Origin: Bdellovibrionales bacterium
Lineage (GTDB): Bacteria; Bdellovibrionota_C; UBA2361; SZUA-149; JAGRAN01
Direction: 5' to 3'
NCBI GenBank assembly: GCA_020434585.1
Contig: JAGRAN010000023.1
Location: 1-38,354, forward strand
DNA: 38,354 bases
Below, piece after piece: positions 34,258-38,354 of the stretch; positions within the stretch are counted from its first letter, which is position 1, and every line of letters begins with the position of its first letter. A program made the position numbers and the translations under genes. The notes under the pieces are model-generated. The model did no database searches. It saw only the letters and a list, made by a program, of their open reading frames with translations, and had not been told where the DNA came from.

Positions 34258-34331
34258 GCGCCCATAGCTCAACTGGATAGAGCAGCGGACTTCTAATCCG
34301 CAGGTTTGAGGTTCAAGTCCTCATGGGCGTA
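34258..34331 (+). tRNA. tRNA-Arg (anticodon UCU)
   Basis: A complete cloverleaf folds by eye. Acceptor arm GCGCCCA (34258-34264) with TGGGCGT (34324-34330, terminal G-U). D-arm GCTC/GAGC. Anticodon stem GCGGA/TCCGC around the loop CTTCTAA, giving anticodon TCT at 34292-34294. 5-nt variable loop. T-arm TGAGG/CCTCA around TTCAAGT. The discriminator is A at 34331. CCA is not encoded. No integration remnant is visible at the 3' end. Confidence 0.95.
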
Positions 34332-34424
34332 TTCACCTAACTCCCGCAACGACTCATTAATTGTCTGGCCATCTTGTTGGTTCTAGGGAAGAATACCTTC
34401 CAGCTCCCTCAGCTAAATGAAGCC

Positions 34425-36545
34425 ATGGTGAACGAAAATCAAGCAACATCACGAAATCTGTTCTTTCTGGGTTTTGTAACCCTCTTTTTGGAACTAGTCG
34501 CCATTCGCTGGATCGGAACTGAGATTCGCGTTTTTGCGTATGTACAAAACATCATTCTCATCGTTTGCTTTCTTGGACTTGGAATGGGAAGCCTGAGGCC
34601 CGCCAGATCAACGCATTGGGTAAAGATAGTCCTGCCGTTGATTTTCCTCCATCTAGTTGTAAGCCTTCCATTTTTGGAGCCTCTGCGTGAAGCGATTACG
34701 AAGGCTTTAAGCTTGATAGTTGATTTTTCTATCTGGGAGAAAGGCAAAGCCAACTCAATTGCAGTCACAGTGTGCTTAGCGTCTTTAGCATTGGCAATTT
34801 CGTCTTTCCTGCTCCAGCTCCTCTGAAAACCGTTTTCCGAGCTGGGTTCTTTAATAGCTTACAACTTTTCAGTCAGCGACAAGCCGATCGAAGCGTACTC
34901 GTCCAACATTCTTGGAAGTCTGTTCGGGGTAGTCACTTTTCTTGTGATGAACGCCTTTGCCGCTCCACCGTTGTGGTGGACGGTGGTGATATTTGCCTCA
35001 CTGGTTCTGGTGCTTAGAGGGAACGTTGCGCCGATGCCCAGTTATGTTTGGGGGGTTTTCGCTCTGCCTTTTCTTTCCCATGCTGTTGCGGGGTATGCGA
35101 CGGGTTCGCTTGAAGTCTTATGGTCCCCCTATCAGAAACTAGAGATTTTCAGCTCTGATGATTTTGTAGGAGGGTATTCAATTGAGGTTAATAATGCTGG
35201 TTATCAATGGATTTCCAATCTTACCCGAGAGAACCTAGACAGGCATCCTGACAAGTTTAAACTTGAAAGACGCGGCTATGGAGGAAACGATCTGCCGTAT
35301 CGCTTCGCTCCCGAAGCAAAGTCGTCGTTGATCGTAGGTGCTGGGACCGGGAACGATGTTGCCGCAGCCATAAGGTCGAATATTTCTCGAATTCTTGCCG
35401 TGGAAATCGACCCGGAAATTGTTGAGCTGGGAAGAAGATACCACCCGGAGAAACCTTACGAGTCAAGTTCTGTTCAAGTTGTGGTTTCCGATGCTCGCGC
35501 AGTTTTTAATACGACAGCTGAAAAGTTTGATGTCGTCGTCTTTGGTTTGCTCGACTCGCATACCACGAGTGGCCGCACGAGTCAGAGACTGGACAGCTTC
35601 GTCTATACGAAAGAGAGCTTGGAGCGGGCGAAAGCGCTGCTGTCGGAATCAGGAATTCTTTTCCTTAAATTTGCTACCCCCGAGCGCTATATCCACCATC
35701 GACTTTTTAATCTGGTTCTCGAGGTGTTCGGCGAGCAACCTTTGGTATTGTCACTCCCGAGAACCGCGGGTGACGTGGGCGGGGTGGTCTTCCTCTCTGG
35801 CAGCAAAAGCACAATCGAAAATGCTTTAAGGAATAATTCTGAGCTGCGTCAAATTGCCGAGCAGATGTCTTTTTCTCCAAGCATTGACCTTAACGTGCCG
35901 TTAACCACGGACGACTGGCCATATCTGTACTTGGAGTATCCAAAGATTCCGCTGGTGTTCGGCCTCTTCGGAATTATTTTGATAGGCCTGTATTTCTTTA
36001 ATGCCAAGCGCAGTCGAGCTGATATCAAGCTCTTTCCGTTTTCGACGGAAGACGCGCACTTCTTCTTTCTCGGCGCTGCGTTTCTTCTCTTTGAGGTGCA
36101 AAATATCAGCAAAGCATCTTTAATCCTGGGCAACACCTGGGAAGTGAACGCAATGATCATCTTCAGCATCATGATGCTAATTCTTTTAGCAAATTTCCTT
36201 GTGTCGAAGTTTCCGAAGATTCCAACATTGCCATGCTTTCTGCTTCTGCTGGCGAGTATCGCCTGCTTGTATTTTACAGACCTGTCGTCGATTTCTATTG
36301 AAGACGCAATGCTTCGCGCGTTTACAGTTACGTTTTTGGTCACTTCGCCTTTGTTTTTAAGTGGTATTTGTTTCATTCGTGCGTTTGAACAGAGCGAAAG
36401 ACGTGACCGCGCCTACGGAGTAAATATGTTTGGTTCGCTTGTCGGCGGACTACTCGAATTTTTCAGTTTCCTTTTTGGAATTAAATTTCTTTTGGTCCTC
36501 GTCTTCTGTCTTTACTCGTTTGCGCTCTTATCAAGACCTCGATGA
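34425..36545 (+). pseudogene. Membrane spermidine-synthase-like gene interrupted by an in-frame TGA
   Basis: One frame runs from ATG 34425 (TTG 34374 also possible) to 36545 with a single stop, TGA at 34824-34826. The 39 codons after it continue the family pattern (LGSLIAYN, PIEAYSSNILGSLFGVV) into the rest. The N-terminal membrane part has FVTLFLELVAIRWIG and NIILIVCFLGLGMG. The central spermidine-synthase/methyltransferase fold has SLIVGAGTGNDVAAAI, AVEIDPEIVELGRRYHPE and FDVVVFGLLDSHT. A C-terminal membrane part follows, about 706 codons in all. Since other genes here use TGA as stop, the simplest reading is a nonsense mutation; sequence error or readthrough are alternatives. Family members transfer aminopropyl or related groups; the substrate is unknown. 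Confidence 0.8.
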
Positions 36546-37061
36546 CAGCCTTTCGGGAAGCCGATTGCTTGTTCAATTTCCCTAAATAAACTCGTAATCA
36601 GAATAAGCGTTCTAAATCGCTTAAAACTGCTCTCACGCCCTGACAACAGCTAAAAAATTTCTTTCTGGACTAGCAATCTTTGGAGTCAGATAATGGCTTC
36701 AGGTTGGATGTGTTTTCCCCTGAAATTGCCGAATGGCAAGCAGTTGGGTTGGTTCTTTAAACGGTTTTTTTTGGGTTTACTGATAGGATTTGTCTCCCAT
36801 CGTGCTGGTCATTCCCGCGCTCAGACCTATACCCCTAGATAATAGCGTTCAACATCTTGCGGGCTTCGACCAGCGCGCTGAGGGGCAACCTCTCCTGGTT
36901 GCACCTATATCGAGTCTCTGCGGCACGCAAGCGGCCTGACGATGGTCCATCCTCGTCACACGCTTAACTCGAACATACCACGCTCGAATCATGTTCATGC
37001 CATGGTCGGGCCGCGCCCGTGCCCTTTCTTTTAGTCGAATCTTAACAATTGGGAACTCGCA
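36546..37061. other. 516-nt weakly coding region
   Basis: Apart from a possible 49-codon ORF (36693-36842) I see no gene. A small hairpin (GCAACC/GGTTGC, about 36893-36910) and several pyrimidine-rich tracts are present. The composition shifts towards GC after 36800. It could be the decayed remains of a gene. Confidence 0.4.
36693..36842 (+). CDS. Possible 49-residue peptide with signal-like sequence
   Basis: The ATG has GGAG at 7 nt. The peptide is basic at the start (KRFFLGLLIGFVS with preceding K and R residues), then polar (HRAGHSRAQ) and ends soon after. This looks like a signal peptide with almost no mature part. It may be a true small peptide or the surviving 5' end of a degraded secreted-protein gene. 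Confidence 0.28.
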   Translation: MASGWMCFPLKLPNGKQLGWFFKRFFLGLLIGFVSHRAGHSRAQTYTPR

Positions 37062-37370
37062 GTGACGGATAATTGGTTCCGCTCGTCCTGTATACAGAGT
37101 GGGTATTCTGATTTTGTATTGATGACCCTGCGAGAAACTCCTATCGACCCTGAAAATATCTCTGTTGGGGATACCCCGCAGCTAGTTGCTGAATACGGCA
37201 AATTTGATGCGATCTGCTTGAATCTGGGGCGGTTAATTTATGGTAACCTAGCCGCCCTAACAAGCTTTTCTCGGCTGGCACGGGTGCTGCATAACAGGTT
37301 GCGTTCATGCGAATCGCCGTTGCTGGCTGCGGCATTGTGTATCCGGGGGAATTTGGAACACAAGCGGTAA
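37062..37370 (+). CDS. Doubtful ORF, 102 residues
   Basis: GTG start with no good ribosome binding site. The product shows no recognisable domain, has scattered cysteines and a composition close to neutral DNA. The opposite strand is also open over part of it. Listed because it fills an otherwise empty stretch upstream of a better-supported gene. Confidence 0.22.
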   Translation: MTDNWFRSSCIQSGYSDFVLMTLRETPIDPENISVGDTPQLVAEYGKFDAICLNLGRLIYGNLAALTSFSRLARVLHNRLRSCESPLLAAALCIRGNLEHKR

Positions 37371-37404
37371 AGGACAAAGACGGAATTAGAAATTTGAGAA
37401 TCGA

Positions 37405-37788
37405 ATGATGGTTGATACTTCAGAGGCGACTAAAGCCGACATATCTCGAGCCTCGGCATTGATGGGCTCAGTCGATCCAGATAAAAAGCTGGCGATGGTG
37501 CTGCTAATCAAGCAGTTAATGATCCAATTAAACGAAATCGCCTACCTTAAGTCTAAGGGCTTAAAGGCTGACCTTAGCATGTATCTCTTTTCCGAGATGT
37601 GCTCGGTTCTCAAGGAGCTTGAGCCGGATCTGGTTGCTCTGTATTACGACTACGTCTTGAAGTTTATGTGCGATGACTCGCCGCCGAAGAACCTCAAATA
37701 TAGCGAGCGCTACGCGCAGGCAGCAGCCGGCGCGCGCCAGCGATTCATCGATCGCATGCGCACCGAACTTGCTGCCAAGGCGGCTTAA
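37405..37788 (+). CDS. Small helical protein of unknown function
   Basis: 127 residues, starting at one of two adjacent ATG codons. Predicted all-helical and soluble, with regular Leu/Met/Ile spacing ([40 protein letters not shown]) and a charged Ala/Arg C-terminal helix. No signal peptide. Codon use agrees with ordinary genes of the window. It converges with the collagen-like gene, overlapping by 4 nt. No family recognised. Confidence 0.6.
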   Translation: MMVDTSEATKADISRASALMGSVDPDKKLAMVLLIKQLMIQLNEIAYLKSKGLKADLSMYLFSEMCSVLKELEPDLVALYYDYVLKFMCDDSPPKNLKYSERYAQAAAGARQRFIDRMRTELAAKAA

Positions 37789-38354
37789 CGCCAGCGTCCA
37801 ATTGCGATAAAGTCACCGCTGCCGCCGGAATAACTTCCGTTCATGTGAAAGGTTTGAGCGGCAAAGCCTGTCGTAGTCTTGGTAATGATATTCGTCACCC
37901 GGTACGGTGAAATGTACTGAGGTGTGAGTGATACCGAGTAAGAGACATCAACAAACGGTGCGGGGAAACTAGTAAAGGCCAACGTGCCGGCGCTGGTGCT
38001 CCCGTATCTCCCCCAGACAATTTGAATATCTCCGAGAACGATGAAGCCACTTTCTGACTGATCCCACGGACCAGTCAGCTCGTCGACAGCCAGAGTTCCT
38101 CGAACGTCAAGGTCCGCCTGGGGCTGAGTGGTGCCTATACCAACGGAACCGCTTGATGGAATGTAGTTGGTGCCTAGCAGTTCAGTATTTGAACTCCCGG
38201 GAGGCCCTTGCGGTCCCTCAGGTCCTACTGGACCAGCGATGCCTTGAGGTCCTTGCGCTCCGTCAGCACCTGAGGGTCCGGCAGGTCCCATCGGTCCAAC
38301 GGGTCCAGCGACGCCTTGAGGTCCTTGTGCGCCGTCAGCACCCGCGAGCCCCAT
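37785..38354 (-). CDS. Collagen-like, tail-fibre-like protein (runs off the window)
   Basis: 189 residues are visible and the frame is open to the window edge; the ATG exactly at the edge is probably internal. Residues 1-53 are Gly-X-Y collagen repeats. Next comes a phage-fibre-like shaft motif ([20 protein letters not shown]), typical of proteins that often end in chaperone or knob domains. The final ~100 residues form a beta-rich knob with I-Q-I-V-W-G-R-Y-G near its start and D-F-I-A-I-G-R-W-R at the end, similar to gp53-like tail-fibre C-terminal domains. A trimeric surface or secreted fibre is likely. No phage genes are adjacent. Confidence 0.82.
   Translation of the reverse strand: MGLAGADGAQGPQGVAGPVGPMGPAGPSGADGAQGPQGIAGPVGPEGPQGPPGSSNTELLGTNYIPSSGSVGIGTTQPQADLDVRGTLAVDELTGPWDQSESGFIVLGDIQIVWGRYGSTSAGTLAFTSFPAPFVDVSYSVSLTPQYISPYRVTNIITKTTTGFAAQTFHMNGSYSGGSGDFIAIGRWR
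38199..38342 (-). repeat. Two 72-nt tandem collagen units
   Basis: Two adjacent 24-residue units, each beginning [10 protein letters not shown](V/I)AGPVGP, are also similar at DNA level over about 72 nt. This points to recent duplication within the collagen-like gene. More copies may lie beyond the window. Confidence 0.75.

Noticed and set aside
34258..34331. tRNA gene as an attachment site of an integrated element
   Set aside because: No repeat of the tRNA 3' end and no integrase is visible in the window.
34824..34826. Genome-wide reassignment of UGA to an amino acid
   Set aside because: Several intact genes here end in TGA at expected positions (for example the Cys-rich protein at 18356-18358 and the GT2-DUF2304 ATGA overlap), so UGA acts as a stop.
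35849..36376. 175-codon minus-strand ORF
   Set aside because: Lies within the membrane spermidine-synthase-like gene, Lys/Arg/Ile-rich shadow without domain or start signals.
37141..37377. 78-codon minus-strand ORF
   Set aside because: No ribosome binding site, no domain; both strands are open by chance in this weakly coding stretch.

Overview
The window looks like chromosomal DNA of a flagellated, Gram-negative (diderm) bacterium of moderate GC. The evidence is a flagellin C-terminus, an AsmA-type envelope protein, lipoprotein and Sec signal peptides, phosphatidylserine decarboxylase, the MEP-pathway enzyme IspH and a RegB/RegA-like redox two-component pair. Starts are a mix of ATG, GTG and TTG, and UGA is used as a normal stop. 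I cannot place the phylum. Two blocks (about 1500-2630 and 13850-14730) have visibly more GC-rich codon choice than the rest and may be acquired. There is no IS element, CRISPR array or integrase.

Layout. 1-960: end of a flagellin whose variable region carries TolB/PD40-like beta-propeller repeats. 961-1655: no gene, but unusually rich in inverted repeats, including a possible three-way-junction RNA. 1656-2629: GC-rich four-helix membrane protein plus a coupled 35-residue ORF. 2631-4464 (-): RegB/RegA-like kinase and regulator, divergent from a fused trehalose-6-phosphate synthase/phosphatase (4718-7015). 7262-7555: ankyrin protein. 7552-11727 (-): a tightly coupled five-gene envelope operon (GT2, DUF2304, GT-C and two paralogous single-pass proteins). 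11923-13749: secreted domain fused to an isoprenylcysteine-methyltransferase-like membrane enzyme. 13852-16539: three proteins of unknown function. 16640-19206: Cys-rich repeat protein followed at 5 nt by phosphatidylserine decarboxylase. 19236-21190 (-): small membrane protein, IspH and a small ORF with its own terminator.

21460-25092 holds a PurL-like protein lacking the signature catalytic histidines, followed at 9 nt by an aminotransferase. This is the best candidate here for an undescribed metabolic pair. A second-type Hsp70 (25089-26978, -) converges on it. 27144-28851: a beta-hydroxyacid dehydrogenase, a small lipoprotein and a degenerate nuclease-fold secreted protein. 28838-31826 (-): a transmembrane Ser/Thr kinase operon with two secreted proteins. 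32110-34074 (-): AsmA-like protein. 34258-34331: tRNA-Arg(UCU). 34425-36545: a membrane spermidine-synthase-like gene interrupted by one in-frame TGA. 36546-37404: poorly coding DNA. 37405-37788: small helical protein. 37785-38354 (-): collagen-like/tail-fibre-like surface protein that reaches the window end.

Most of the content concerns the cell surface: flagellin, glycosyltransferases, phospholipid synthesis, secreted modules and a collagen-like fibre. Central-metabolism genes are interspersed singly. All functional calls rest on motif recognition by eye; no searches were run.
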